DNA of 56,975 nt, taken from contig NZ_BMPJ01000002.1 in the NCBI RefSeq assembly GCF_014647535.1, positions 1 to 56,975 of the forward strand, written 5' to 3'. Positions 15,333 to 22,844 of the stretch are shown here, one piece after another. Under the pieces are notes generated by a model, which was not told the origin of the DNA, did not search any database, and worked only from the letters and a program-made list of their open reading frames with translations. Each line of letters begins with the position of its first letter. The first letter of the stretch is position 1. The position numbers and the translations under genes were made by a program. This DNA comes from Thermus composti. Lineage in GTDB: Bacteria > Deinococcota > Deinococci > Deinococcales > Thermaceae.

Positions 15333-16246
15333 GTCCCCGCAGGCCTTAGGGCGGGGACCTCGCCCTTGACCGAAGCCCGCCTCCCCACCACCCTAAGGCC
15401 CAAGGGGACCACCTCCGCCCGGTAAGAGGCGGCCTCGGGCAAAAGCTCCCCGTCGGCGTGGGCGGGCACGGGGTGGGGGAAGTCCACGGCCACCTCCCGG
15501 CCCGCCAGGGCCACCACCTCCGGGTGGGAGAGGTGCCGGCCCAAAAGGAGCCGGGGCAGGATGAGGACCACCCCGAGCCGGGAGAAGCGCCGAGCCAGGA
15601 CCACGGAAAGCCTCCCGTCCCGGGGGTCGGCCATGGGGGCGATGGGGATCCCCCCGCCGTAGGCGGGGCCGTTCATGACGGCGAGGAGCAAAAGGGGGCC
15701 CTGGTAGACCAAAGCCCCGTCCAAAAGAACCCTTCCTTCGGGGAGCCTAAGCTCCCTTAACACCCCAAAGAGGGCGTAGAGGTAGCGGGGCATCCCCCGG
15801 AGGAAGGGGGGGGCGGAGAGGGCCTTCTTGGCCACCAGGGCGTCAAAGCCGATGCCCAAGGAGGCCCCGAAGGGCTCCCCGTTCACCCACCCCAGGTCCA
15901 CCGCCTCCTCGGGGGCGAAGAGGGCGTGTTCCAGGGCCTTGGGCCAGGGAAGCCCCAAAAGGCCCAGCATCCGGGCGAAATCGTTCCCGCTTCCGATGGG
16001 CACCACCCCCAGGGTCTTCTCCGTACCCGCAAGGCCCCTCAAAACCTCGTGCACCGTGCCGTCCCCCCCCACGGCCACCACCCGGGCCCCTTCGGGAGCT
16101 TTTTGGGCGAGCTCCGTGGCGTGCCCCGGCCCCTCGGTGAGGAAGGCCTTGGCCCCCCTCTCCCGGGCCGCCTTTAGGATGGCCCCGGAAAGCCTCCCCA
16201 CCTTGCCGCGGCCCGCGGCGGGGTTTACGATCACCCACCTTTCCAC
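15329..16246 (-). CDS. Diacylglycerol/lipid kinase (YegS/DgkB family)
   Basis: 305-residue kinase of the DAGK catalytic family. The N-terminal domain begins VIVNPAAGRGKVGRL and contains the nucleotide-binding VVAVGGDGTVHEVLRGL (near 57) and VVPIGSGNDFARMLGL (near 81), both diagnostic. The C-terminal beta-rich domain completes the fold. It probably phosphorylates diacylglycerol or another lipid to recycle phospholipid turnover products; the lipid is not determinable. Start codon is GTG at 16246, 6 bases from its -10, which it shares with the divergent gene at 16264. Confidence 0.88.
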   Translation of the reverse strand: MERWVIVNPAAGRGKVGRLSGAILKAARERGAKAFLTEGPGHATELAQKAPEGARVVAVGGDGTVHEVLRGLAGTEKTLGVVPIGSGNDFARMLGLLGLPWPKALEHALFAPEEAVDLGWVNGEPFGASLGIGFDALVAKKALSAPPFLRGMPRYLYALFGVLRELRLPEGRVLLDGALVYQGPLLLLAVMNGPAYGGGIPIAPMADPRDGRLSVVLARRFSRLGVVLILPRLLLGRHLSHPEVVALAGREVAVDFPHPVPAHADGELLPEAASYRAEVVPLGLRVVGRRASVKGEVPALRPAGT

Positions 16247-16251
16247 CCCCG

Positions 16252-16258
16252 TATTCTA
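16252..16258. promoter_or_regulatory. Shared bidirectional -10 (lipid kinase / phosphatase-like)
   Basis: The 7-mer TATTCTA gives TATTCT on the plus strand (6 bases before the ATG at 16264) and TAGAAT on the minus strand (6 bases before the GTG at 16246). Both genes would be leaderless, and polymerase could engage only one direction at a time. Confidence 0.75.
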
Positions 16259-16263
16259 CGGGC

Positions 16264-16902
16264 ATGGGGCTTCTCGGCCATTTCCTGAAGGGCCCTCACA
16301 AAAAGACCACCCTCCTCCTCACCCGGGCGGGCCCCGTGGAAAACCCCCACCACGTCCTCTATAGCCACCCGGGCCTTCTCCTGGCGGAGGAGGGGAGGAA
16401 GGCCCTCCTAGGCCTCCTCCCCCTTCTTCGCCGCCACCCCGTGGCCCACGTCTACGCCGCCGACAGCCTGGCGGAGGCCGAGGCCGCCCGGCTCCTGGCC
16501 GAGGCCCTGGGGGTGCCCCACACCCTCCTCCCCGAGCTTCGGGAAAGGTCCTGGGGGGCCTGGGAGGGGCTTTCCTTCGCCGAGGTGGAGGCCCGCTTCC
16601 CCGAGGAAGTGGCGGCCTGGCTAAGGGACGAGGCGGGCTTCGCCCCGCCCGGGGGGGAAAGCGTAAGGGAAGCCTGGGAGCGGGGGAGGCGGGCGGTCCG
16701 GGGCCTCCTCAGGAGGCACCTGGGCCAGGCCCTCCTCGTGGTGGGGAACTGCACCCTGAACCGGGCCGCCCTAAGCCTCGCCCTGCCCCTACCCCCGGAG
16801 GAGGGCCTAAGGCTTGAGCAGGACTACGCCCGGCTTTCCGTGGTGGACTTCTACGGGGAAGAGGGGGTGGTGAAGGCCCTGAACCTGGACCCTTGTCCCT
16901 AG
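16264..16902 (+). CDS. Histidine-phosphatase-fold protein lacking catalytic histidines
   Basis: 212 residues with the layout of the phosphoglycerate-mutase/CobC histidine phosphatases: an N-terminal LLLTRAGPVENP where active members have RHGxTxxN, then the acid block ERSWGAWEGLSFAEVEARFP (near 92), then a C-terminal VVGNCTLNRAAL where active members have SHGGxxR. The phosphorylated histidine is alanine (Ala22) and the second histidine is absent, so it should not be a phosphatase by the usual mechanism. A binding or regulatory role is possible. It is well preserved otherwise, with no frameshift, and shares its promoter core with the lipid kinase. Confidence 0.75.
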   Translation: MGLLGHFLKGPHKKTTLLLTRAGPVENPHHVLYSHPGLLLAEEGRKALLGLLPLLRRHPVAHVYAADSLAEAEAARLLAEALGVPHTLLPELRERSWGAWEGLSFAEVEARFPEEVAAWLRDEAGFAPPGGESVREAWERGRRAVRGLLRRHLGQALLVVGNCTLNRAALSLALPLPPEEGLRLEQDYARLSVVDFYGEEGVVKALNLDPCP

Positions 16903-16923
16903 CGAGGAAAGCGCCCGCGGGAG

Positions 16924-16929
16924 TACACT
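16924..16929 (+). promoter_or_regulatory. Leaderless -10 of the GNAT gene
   Basis: TACACT, 6 bases before the ATG at 16936. Confidence 0.7.
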
Positions 16930-16935
16930 TAGACC

Positions 16936-17790
16936 ATGATCCGGCCCGTGGCCCGCAAGGACCTCCCGGGGCTTTTAAAGCTCCTCCGCTTCATGGACGA
17001 AAGCCCCCAAAGGGGGGTCTTGGCCCCGGAGGCCCGGGACCTCGAGGGCCTGGCCGAGGAGCTGGAGGACGGCCTCGTCCTCCTCCGGGAAGGGGAGGTG
17101 GTGGGGTACGTGGGGCTTTACCCCTTCTGGGACGGGGCCGCTTTGGAGGGGCCTTTGGCCTACCGGGAGGAAGACCTCCCCCTCCTCCTGGAGGCGGCGG
17201 AAGGGCGGGCCAAAGCGCTCGCCCCAGAAAGGCTTTACGCCTTCCCCCGGGAGGAAAACCGGGTCCTGCGCCGGGCCCTGGAGGAAAGGAGCTTTGGCCT
17301 CCTCCACGTGACCTACTTCTTCGTCAAGGACCCCGAGGGCCTGGACTACCCCGCCCCCGAGGGCGTGCGGGTGGAGGAGGGCTTCCCCGGGGCCGAGGTC
17401 TACCGGGAGCTCTACCGGGAAAGCGAGGAGAGCTGGGCCCTGCGCCTCCGCTGGACGGACGAGGAACTTGAGGAGCACTTCCAGGACCCCGCCGTCCACC
17501 TCCTGGTGGCCTACCTGGAAGGGGTGCCCGTGGGCATGGCCGAGGTGGAGCTGGAAGGAAAAGAGGCCAGCGTGGCCTACATCGGCGTGGTCCCCAAGGC
17601 CCGGGGGAAGGGGATCGGGCGCACCCTCCTCTCCGAAGCCGCCCGGCTCGCCCAAAGGAAGGGGGCAAGCCTCCTCCGGGTCCGGGCCCACCACCACGAA
17701 CAGGGGGCTTTGGAGCTCTACCGCGCTTTGGGGTTTAGCCTCGAGGAAGCCGTGGCCACCTACGCCAAGGAGCTTAGGGCAAGCCGGTAG
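16936..17790 (+). CDS. Tandem GNAT-fold N-acetyltransferase
   Basis: 284-residue protein, probably with two GNAT domains. The N-terminal half (MIRPVARKDLPGLLKLLRF, ...VVGYVGLYPFWDG) has lost the acetyl-CoA pyrophosphate loop. The C-terminal half keeps motif A, YIGVVPKARGKGIGRTLL (near 216), and motif B ALELYRALGFSLEE, so it should bind acetyl-CoA. Similar two-domain architecture occurs in mycothiol synthase and in uncharacterised acetyltransferases. Substrate unknown. It converges on, and overlaps by 31 bases, a deacetylase-family gene, which raises the possibility of an acetylation/deacetylation pair. Confidence 0.82.
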   Translation: MIRPVARKDLPGLLKLLRFMDESPQRGVLAPEARDLEGLAEELEDGLVLLREGEVVGYVGLYPFWDGAALEGPLAYREEDLPLLLEAAEGRAKALAPERLYAFPREENRVLRRALEERSFGLLHVTYFFVKDPEGLDYPAPEGVRVEEGFPGAEVYRELYRESEESWALRLRWTDEELEEHFQDPAVHLLVAYLEGVPVGMAEVELEGKEASVAYIGVVPKARGKGIGRTLLSEAARLAQRKGASLLRVRAHHHEQGALELYRALGFSLEEAVATYAKELRASR

Positions 17791-18644
17791 GTCTCCGCGT
17801 GGGCGGCCACGGTGAGGCGGGGGTCGCGGTTGTACCCCCCGCCCATCACCACCACCAGGGGCACCCCCAAGGCCTTCACGAAGCGGAAGACCCTTTCGTC
17901 CCGCCGCCTTACCCCTTCTGGGGTGAGGGCGAGGCGGCCGAACCGGTCCCCCCTTAGGACGTCCACCCCGGTGTTGTAGAAGACGAACTCCGGGCGGAAG
18001 GCGAGGGCCCTTTCCAAGGCCTCCTCCAAGGCCCAGAGGTAAGCTTCGTCCTCGTTGCCGTCGGGAAGGCCCACGTCCAGGTCGCTCTTTTCCTTCTTCA
18101 GGGGGTAGTTCCGCTCCCCGTGGAGGGAGAGGGTGTAGACCGTGGGGTCCTCCCGGAAGAAGAAGGCGGTGCCGTTCCCCTGGTGGGCGTCTAGGTCCAC
18201 CACCAAAACCCGGCCCCAAAACCCCTCCTTGGCCCGAAGCCAACGGATGGCCACGGCCACGTCGTTGAAGAGGCTATACCCCTCGGCCCGGCCGGGGAAG
18301 GCGTGGTGGGTGCCCCCGGCGAGGTTCAGGCCGAGGCCCGCCTCGAGGGCGTCTAAGGCCGCGGCCAAGGTCCCCCCGGCGGCGTGGAGGGCGCGGGTGA
18401 GGAGGGCCCGGCTAAAGGGAAGGCCAAGCCGCAAGGACTCCTCCCGGCTAAGCCCCTCCCCGAAAAGCTTCTCCAGGTAAGGGGCCTCGTGGGCCAGGAA
18501 AAGGGCCTCCCGGGGCACCTCGGGGGCGGGGAGGGTGGGAAGAAGCCCCCTTAGGGCCTCCGCCACCCCAGCGTACTTGTAGAGGGGAAAGGGGTGGCCC
18601 TCGGGCAGGGGCAGGGAGAGGTGGGCCGTGGTGTAGGCCCGCAC
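17760..18644 (-). CDS. Histone-deacetylase/AcuC family amidohydrolase
   Basis: 294-residue arginase-deacetylase-fold protein. Diagnostic blocks: GGTHHAFPGRAEGYSLFND with the histidine pair, VVDLDAHQGNG with two zinc ligands, NTGVDVLRGDRFG with the third zinc aspartate, and VVMGGGYNRD. All zinc and proton-relay residues are in place, so it should be an active deacetylase of acetyl-lysine, acetylpolyamine or a similar amide. The start is the GTG at 18644 (VRAYTTAHLSL), where homology begins and where a -10 lies 7 bases upstream; the open frame continues upstream without coding character. A phosphoesterase gene diverges from it. Confidence 0.85.
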   Translation of the reverse strand: MRAYTTAHLSLPLPEGHPFPLYKYAGVAEALRGLLPTLPAPEVPREALFLAHEAPYLEKLFGEGLSREESLRLGLPFSRALLTRALHAAGGTLAAALDALEAGLGLNLAGGTHHAFPGRAEGYSLFNDVAVAIRWLRAKEGFWGRVLVVDLDAHQGNGTAFFFREDPTVYTLSLHGERNYPLKKEKSDLDVGLPDGNEDEAYLWALEEALERALAFRPEFVFYNTGVDVLRGDRFGRLALTPEGVRRRDERVFRFVKALGVPLVVVMGGGYNRDPRLTVAAHAETYRLALSSLA

Positions 18645-18651
18645 GCCCCTA

Positions 18652-18657
18652 TCCTTA
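18652..18657 (-). promoter_or_regulatory. Weak leaderless -10 of the deacetylase gene
   Basis: TAAGGA on the minus strand, 7 bases before the GTG at 18644. The same 8-mer, TATCCTTA (18650-18657), also offers TATCCT on the plus strand toward the phosphoesterase gene, but that ATG is 17 bases away. Confidence 0.45.
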
Positions 18658-18672
18658 CGCCTTTTTGCCAGA

Positions 18673-19305
18673 ATGAAAAGGAGCGTGCGCCTCCTTCTCC
18701 TCTCCGACCAGGTCCACCCCCACGTCCACTCCCCCCGCTTCCCCGAGAACCTCCCCCCCTTTGACCTGGTCCTGGCGGCGGGGGACCTGCCGGGGGCGTA
18801 CCTGGAGTACGTGGCCACCAAGGTCCGGGTGCCCGTGCTCTACGTGCCCGGAAACCACGGGGAGGAGTGGGTATGGGAGGCGGGGCGGAAGAGGCGGCCC
18901 GGGGGCGTGGTGAACCTCCACGGGCGGCTTTTCCGCCACGGGGGCCTCCTCTTCTACGGGATCGGCGGGGTGCCCCGCTATAGGGAAGGGGAGGGGCAGC
19001 TTTCCGAAGGGGAGCTTTTGCGCCTCGCCCTAAAGCCCTTTCCCCTGGCCTTCCCCCGGAGGCTCCTTTTGGGCCACGGGGTGGACGTCCTCCTCACCCA
19101 CGCCCCGCCCCCGGGGCCCACCGCCGGGGAGGACTTCGCCCACCGGGGGGCAGGGGCCTTCCTCCTCTTCCACCGCCTCTACCGGCCCAGGCTCCACGTC
19201 CACGGCCACACCCCCCTCCTCGGGGCCAACCCCGAAAGGCACCACCGCACCCCCTTGGGGGTGGAGGTGGTCCACGCCCAGGGCTACGCCCTCCTCACCC
19301 TCTAA
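18673..19305 (+). CDS. Calcineurin-like metallophosphoesterase
   Basis: 210-residue cytosolic phosphoesterase with five metal-binding blocks in order: LLLLSDQVHP, AAGDLPG, VPGNHGEEW, VLLTHAPPPG and HVHGHTPLLG. The first block is DxxH rather than the usual DxH, a variant seen in some bacterial members. A dinuclear metal centre should form. Substrate unknown; relatives act on phosphodiesters or cyclic nucleotides. No clear -10 stands close to the ATG. It overlaps the end of the convergent trmL by 11 bases. Confidence 0.82.
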   Translation: MKRSVRLLLLSDQVHPHVHSPRFPENLPPFDLVLAAGDLPGAYLEYVATKVRVPVLYVPGNHGEEWVWEAGRKRRPGGVVNLHGRLFRHGGLLFYGIGGVPRYREGEGQLSEGELLRLALKPFPLAFPRRLLLGHGVDVLLTHAPPPGPTAGEDFAHRGAGAFLLFHRLYRPRLHVHGHTPLLGANPERHHRTPLGVEVVHAQGYALLTL

Positions 19306-19744
19306 GCTGGCGGTAGGCCTCGTAGGCCGCCACCCCCACGGCCACCGCCAGGTTCAAGGAGCGCACCGGCCCCGGCATGGGGATCTTCAGGGCGGGAAAC
19401 CGGGCCAGGACCTCCTCGGGAAGCCCCCGGCTCTCGGGGCCGAAGAGGAGGTAGTCCCCTTCCCGGAAAGCGGCCTCATAAAGGGAGGCCTCCGCCCGGG
19501 CGCTGAAGGCGAAGACCCGGGCCCCGGGAGGGAGGGTTTTCAAGAAATCCTCCCAGGTGTCGTGGAGCCGCAGGTCCACGTGCGGCCAGTAGTCCAGGCC
19601 CGCCCGCTTGAGCTTGGGGCTAGAGAGGAGGAAGCCCAAGGGGCGGATGAGGTGGAGGGGCCACCCCAAGGCGGCCGCGGTGCGGGCGATGTTGCCCACG
19701 TTCTGGGGGATCTCGGGCTGGTAGAGAACCAGGTGGAGCGCCAT
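19295..19744 (-). CDS. trmL: tRNA (cytidine/uridine-34 2'-O)-methyltransferase TrmL
   Basis: SPOUT methyltransferase, 149 residues, which 2'-O-methylates the wobble base of leucine tRNAs. The knotted SAM site is visible as YLLFGPESRGLPEEVL (near 97), IPMPGPVRSLNLAVAVGVAAYEAY (from about 120, split here as IPMPGPVRSLN and AVGVAAYEAYRQ), and the N-terminal YQPEIPQNVGNIARTAAALG. Its length is that of TrmL, which lacks the extra RNA-binding domain of TrmH. It lies 9 bases after the AlbA-type regulator and is probably transcribed with it. Confidence 0.92.
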   Translation of the reverse strand: MALHLVLYQPEIPQNVGNIARTAAALGWPLHLIRPLGFLLSSPKLKRAGLDYWPHVDLRLHDTWEDFLKTLPPGARVFAFSARAEASLYEAAFREGDYLLFGPESRGLPEEVLARFPALKIPMPGPVRSLNLAVAVGVAAYEAYRQLRG

Positions 19745-19753
19745 GCTTCGGGA

Positions 19754-21355
19754 TCACCGCCTCCGGTAGCGGGTGGCCGCCCCCCGGCCCACCCTTTCCA
19801 CCCGGCCCTCCCGGAGGAGGCGGCCTAGGAGCTTGAGGGCCGCCCCCCGGGAAAGCCCCAAGGCCTCCTCCACCTCCCGGCGGCGCCTTGGGGTCTTGAG
19901 AAGGGCCAGGGCCCTTTCCGCCAGGGGGTCCTGGCGGACCAGGTGGTACCGCCCTCCCTCCCTGCGCACGAGCCCCATCCGCTCCAGCCGGGCCAGGACC
20001 CGCCTCGAGGCCCCCTCGGGAAGCTGCAGGGCCCGGGCCAGCTCCCCCAAGGAGGCCTCCCCCACCCGGAAGAGGTGGCCCAAGGCGATGAGGTGGTCCA
20101 GGCTGAAGGCCCCGAAGCGCTCCTGGGCCTCGGCGATCTCCCGCACGAAGGCCTCGTCCAGCTCGGGGTTGTAGAGGACGAGGGTCAGGGCCTCGGGGAA
20201 GAGGCGGTACTCCGGGGGCTCCTTGCCATACTTGAGGAGGAGGCGGTACATCTTGTCCACCCCGCTTCCCGCCCGCTCCACGTAGCCCAGGCGGTAGAGG
20301 GCCTCGGCCAGGCGGGGGTTCCGCCTTTTGGGGGGGTGGCGGAGGACGTTTTCCGGGGTGATGCCGGGAGGGAAGCCCCCGGGGTTGGAGATCTCCAGGC
20401 GGTCCCTATGGTGGTGCACCTGGACGGCGTCCTTGCTCTGCCAGTCCCGGTGGACCAGGGCGTTGAGGAGGGCCTCCCGGTAGACTTCCTGGTCAAAGTC
20501 CCAGACCTCGAGGCGGAAAAGCCCCACGGTGAGGTAGCGCACCCGGTTCCGGGCCTGGATGAGCTCCTTCAGGCGCTCCAGGAGGGCGGGGATGGGCCTA
20601 AGGAGGTCCTCCCGGAAGCTATACCCCTCCTCCCCCTCGTGGTAGTAGTAGCTCACCTCCGCCTGGGGGAGGAGCCGCCTGAGGGCCAAAGAGGTCCCCG
20701 CCAGAAGAAGCCCCGCCACCGTGGGGCGCGCCTCCCCTTCCACCCGCTCCAAAAGCCCCAGGGCGAAAAGGAGCTCCAAATCCGGCAGGGCGGCCAAGGC
20801 GCTACCCCTTTCCTCGAGGATGCGCCTTAGGCGCAGGACCTCCATGGGGTCCAGATCGGAAAGGCTCGCCTGGGGGAGGACCTGGGCGGTGAAGTCGGGC
20901 TCGGGGAGGGCCTGGCCCACCCGGAGCTCCGTAAGCCGCGCCCCGTCCCAAAAGGGGACCCGCCCCGCCCCCACGGCGATGGCCGCCGGGCTTTGGGGGA
21001 CGTAAAGGGCCAAAACCCGCCCCTCCGGGCCTTCCAACGCCTCCACGTAAGGGAGAAGAAGCCCCTGGGTGAGCTCAAAGAGGGCGTGGGTCACCTGCAA
21101 GGGGTGAAGCTCCCCCACCCCGAGGACCTTCCCCTCCCGGCTCACCCCCAAAAGGAGAAGCCCCCCCTTGTGGTTGGCGAGGCCCGCGGCGTAGCGGGCC
21201 AGCTCCTCCGGGGAGACCTCCGCCGGAAGGAAAAGGGTGCGCTCGTCCTGGCCCCGGGCCAGGCGCTCCAGGAGCTCGGACCACGTCACGGGGTCCAGTT
21301 TACGGGAGGGCCCCGGGGGAAGAAGGTGACCCTCAATCTCAGTTCTGTACAGCAT
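19754..21355 (-). CDS. AlbA_2/Schlafen-type putative transcriptional regulator
   Basis: 533-residue protein of the COG2865 type. It has an N-terminal AlbA_2 (Schlafen-like) domain (AAGLANHKGGLLLLGVSREG near 60-80, then VPFWDGARLTEL), a central ATPase-like C-terminal domain (REALLNALVHRDWQ near 330, IGNPGG-type LEISNPGGFPPGITPENV, RNPRLAEALYRLGYVERAGSG) and two winged-helix segments toward the end (VGEASLGELARALQLPEGAS and PRRRREVEEALGLSRGAALK). Such proteins are thought to be transcription regulators, but targets are rarely known. The start chosen is the ATG at 21355, 7 bases after TATTGT; 39 extra codons are open upstream but run through an AT-rich control region. It diverges from amtB. Confidence 0.8.
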   Translation of the reverse strand: MLYRTEIEGHLLPPGPSRKLDPVTWSELLERLARGQDERTLFLPAEVSPEELARYAAGLANHKGGLLLLGVSREGKVLGVGELHPLQVTHALFELTQGLLLPYVEALEGPEGRVLALYVPQSPAAIAVGAGRVPFWDGARLTELRVGQALPEPDFTAQVLPQASLSDLDPMEVLRLRRILEERGSALAALPDLELLFALGLLERVEGEARPTVAGLLLAGTSLALRRLLPQAEVSYYYHEGEEGYSFREDLLRPIPALLERLKELIQARNRVRYLTVGLFRLEVWDFDQEVYREALLNALVHRDWQSKDAVQVHHHRDRLEISNPGGFPPGITPENVLRHPPKRRNPRLAEALYRLGYVERAGSGVDKMYRLLLKYGKEPPEYRLFPEALTLVLYNPELDEAFVREIAEAQERFGAFSLDHLIALGHLFRVGEASLGELARALQLPEGASRRVLARLERMGLVRREGGRYHLVRQDPLAERALALLKTPRRRREVEEALGLSRGAALKLLGRLLREGRVERVGRGAATRYRRR

Positions 21356-21362
21356 TAGCCGC

Positions 21363-21368
21363 ACAATA
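21363..21368 (-). promoter_or_regulatory. Leaderless -10 of the AlbA_2 gene
   Basis: TATTGT on the minus strand, 7 bases before the ATG at 21355, in an unusually AT-rich intergenic stretch (21356-21470) that also holds GCATGC and two copies of TTGTCCG. Confidence 0.55.
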
Positions 21369-21442
21369 CGCTTTTTATTCCCTAACATGCAGCATGCTAA
21401 GTCGGGCAATCTGTGCAGTTTGTCCGGCAATAAGTTGTCCGA

Positions 21443-21462
21443 TGTCAAAGGATAGCTTGACA
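21443..21462 (+). promoter_or_regulatory. Inverted repeat over the amtB -35
   Basis: TGTCAA (21443-21448) and TTGACA (21457-21462) form a perfect 6-bp inverted repeat with 8 bases between. The right arm is the amtB -35 itself, so a dimeric regulator bound here would compete with or recruit polymerase. The TGTNA...TNACA layout recalls nitrogen regulators of the GlnR/TnrA type, but the spacing is wider; the regulator is unknown. Confidence 0.45.
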
Positions 21463-21485
21463 AATCGCACACCCCGCCCTACCCT
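21457..21485 (+). promoter_or_regulatory. Promoter of amtB-glnK
   Basis: Consensus -35 TTGACA (21457-21462), 17-base spacer, TACCCT (21480-21485). The start codon is 21 bases further on, so the message has a short leader. The same TTGACA-17-TACCCT combination occurs before the tRNA-Arg gene. Confidence 0.75.
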
Positions 21486-21506
21486 AGACCCCAAGGGGGT
21501 GCGAGG

Positions 21507-22844
21507 ATGCGGAAGAAAACCCTCCAAGGTATAGCGGCCCTAGGCCTATCGGGACTGGCCCTGGCGGAAGGGGTGGACGGGGCGGCCACGGCGTGGATTT
21601 TGGTCTCCACCGCCCTGGTCTTCCTCATGACCCCGGCCCTGGCCTTCTTCTACGGGGGGCTTGTGCGGGCCAAGAACGTCCTGAACACCATGATGATGAG
21701 CTTCGCCGCCTTGGGCTTCGTGGGGGTGGGCTGGGCCCTTCTCGGCTACAGCCTGGCCTTCGCCGAGGGGAGCCCTTGGCTTGGGGGCCTGGGGCACGCC
21801 CTCCTCAAGGGGGTGGGCCTCGAGGCCAAAGGGGAGATCCCCCACCTCCTCTTCATGGCCTTCCAGGGCACCTTCGCCATCCTCACCGCCGCCCTCCTCA
21901 CGGGGGCCCTGGTGGAGAGGATGCGCTTTCCCGCTCTTCTTCTCTTCCTCACCCTCTGGGGGCTTCTCGTCTACGCCCCCATCGCCCACTGGGTCTGGGG
22001 CGGGGGGTTTTTGGGGGCTCTAGGGGCCTTGGACTTCGCCGGGGGGACGGTGGTCCACATCAACGCCGGGGTGGCGGCCCTGGTGGGGGCCTTGGTCCTG
22101 GGCACCCGGAAGGACTACGGACGGCAGGCCATCCTGCCCCATAACGTTCCCTTCACCCTTTTGGGGGCGGCCCTCCTCTGGTTCGGCTGGTTCGGCTTCA
22201 ACGGGGGTAGCGCCCTGGCCTCCGGGGAAGGGGCGGCCTTGGCCTTCGCGAACACCCTCCTCGCCCCCATGGCCACGGTGGTGGCCTGGGCGGTTCTGGA
22301 CCTGTTGCGCACGGGCAAGGTGACGGCGGTGGGTCTGGCCACGGCCATCATCGTGGGCCTGGTGGCCATCACCCCGGCGGCGGGCTTCGTCTCCCCCCTC
22401 TCCTCATTGGTCCTGGGGGCGGTGGCCGCCTTCCCCAGCTACTTCTTCCTCCTCTATAGGCCCAGGACCCGGCTGGACGACTCCCTGGACGTCTTCGGGG
22501 GCCACGGCCTCGCCGGGATCACCGGGGCCCTCCTCACCGGGGTCTTCGCCGAGAAGGCCTGGAACGGGGTGGCGGACGGGCTCCTCTTCGGCAACCCCAC
22601 GCAGCTTTGGGTCCAGGCGGTGGCCGTCCTGGCGGCCATCCTTTACTCGGCCCTGGGCACTTTCCTCCTCCTCAGGCTCGTGGCCCTCCTCACCCCCTTG
22701 CGGGCAAGCCCAAAGGAGGAGGGCCTGGGCCTGGACGTGACCCAGCACGGGGAGGAGGCCTACACCAGCGGGGAAGGGGCCATCCTGGTCCTCTCGGGAA
22801 GCCCCTCCGTCCCCGCTCTGAAGCCCAAGGGAGGTGAGGCGTGA
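21507..22844 (+). CDS. amtB: Ammonium transporter AmtB
   Basis: Amt/Rh family ammonium channel, 445 residues and 11 helices, with a cleavable-looking N-terminal hydrophobic segment (LQGIAALGLSGLALAEG) before the mature start. Family blocks: FMTPALAFFYGGLVRAKNV (written here as TPALAFFYGGLVRAKN), FAILTAALLTGALVERM, HWVWGGGFL and DFAGGTVVHINAGVAALVGA, with the pore histidines in VVHINAG and DVFGGHGLAG. It should carry ammonium into the cell when nitrogen is scarce. Its stop overlaps the glnK start (GTGA), the standard amtB-glnK pairing in which the PII protein plugs the channel. Confidence 0.95.
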   Translation: MRKKTLQGIAALGLSGLALAEGVDGAATAWILVSTALVFLMTPALAFFYGGLVRAKNVLNTMMMSFAALGFVGVGWALLGYSLAFAEGSPWLGGLGHALLKGVGLEAKGEIPHLLFMAFQGTFAILTAALLTGALVERMRFPALLLFLTLWGLLVYAPIAHWVWGGGFLGALGALDFAGGTVVHINAGVAALVGALVLGTRKDYGRQAILPHNVPFTLLGAALLWFGWFGFNGGSALASGEGAALAFANTLLAPMATVVAWAVLDLLRTGKVTAVGLATAIIVGLVAITPAAGFVSPLSSLVLGAVAAFPSYFFLLYRPRTRLDDSLDVFGGHGLAGITGALLTGVFAEKAWNGVADGLLFGNPTQLWVQAVAVLAAILYSALGTFLLLRLVALLTPLRASPKEEGLGLDVTQHGEEAYTSGEGAILVLSGSPSVPALKPKGGEA

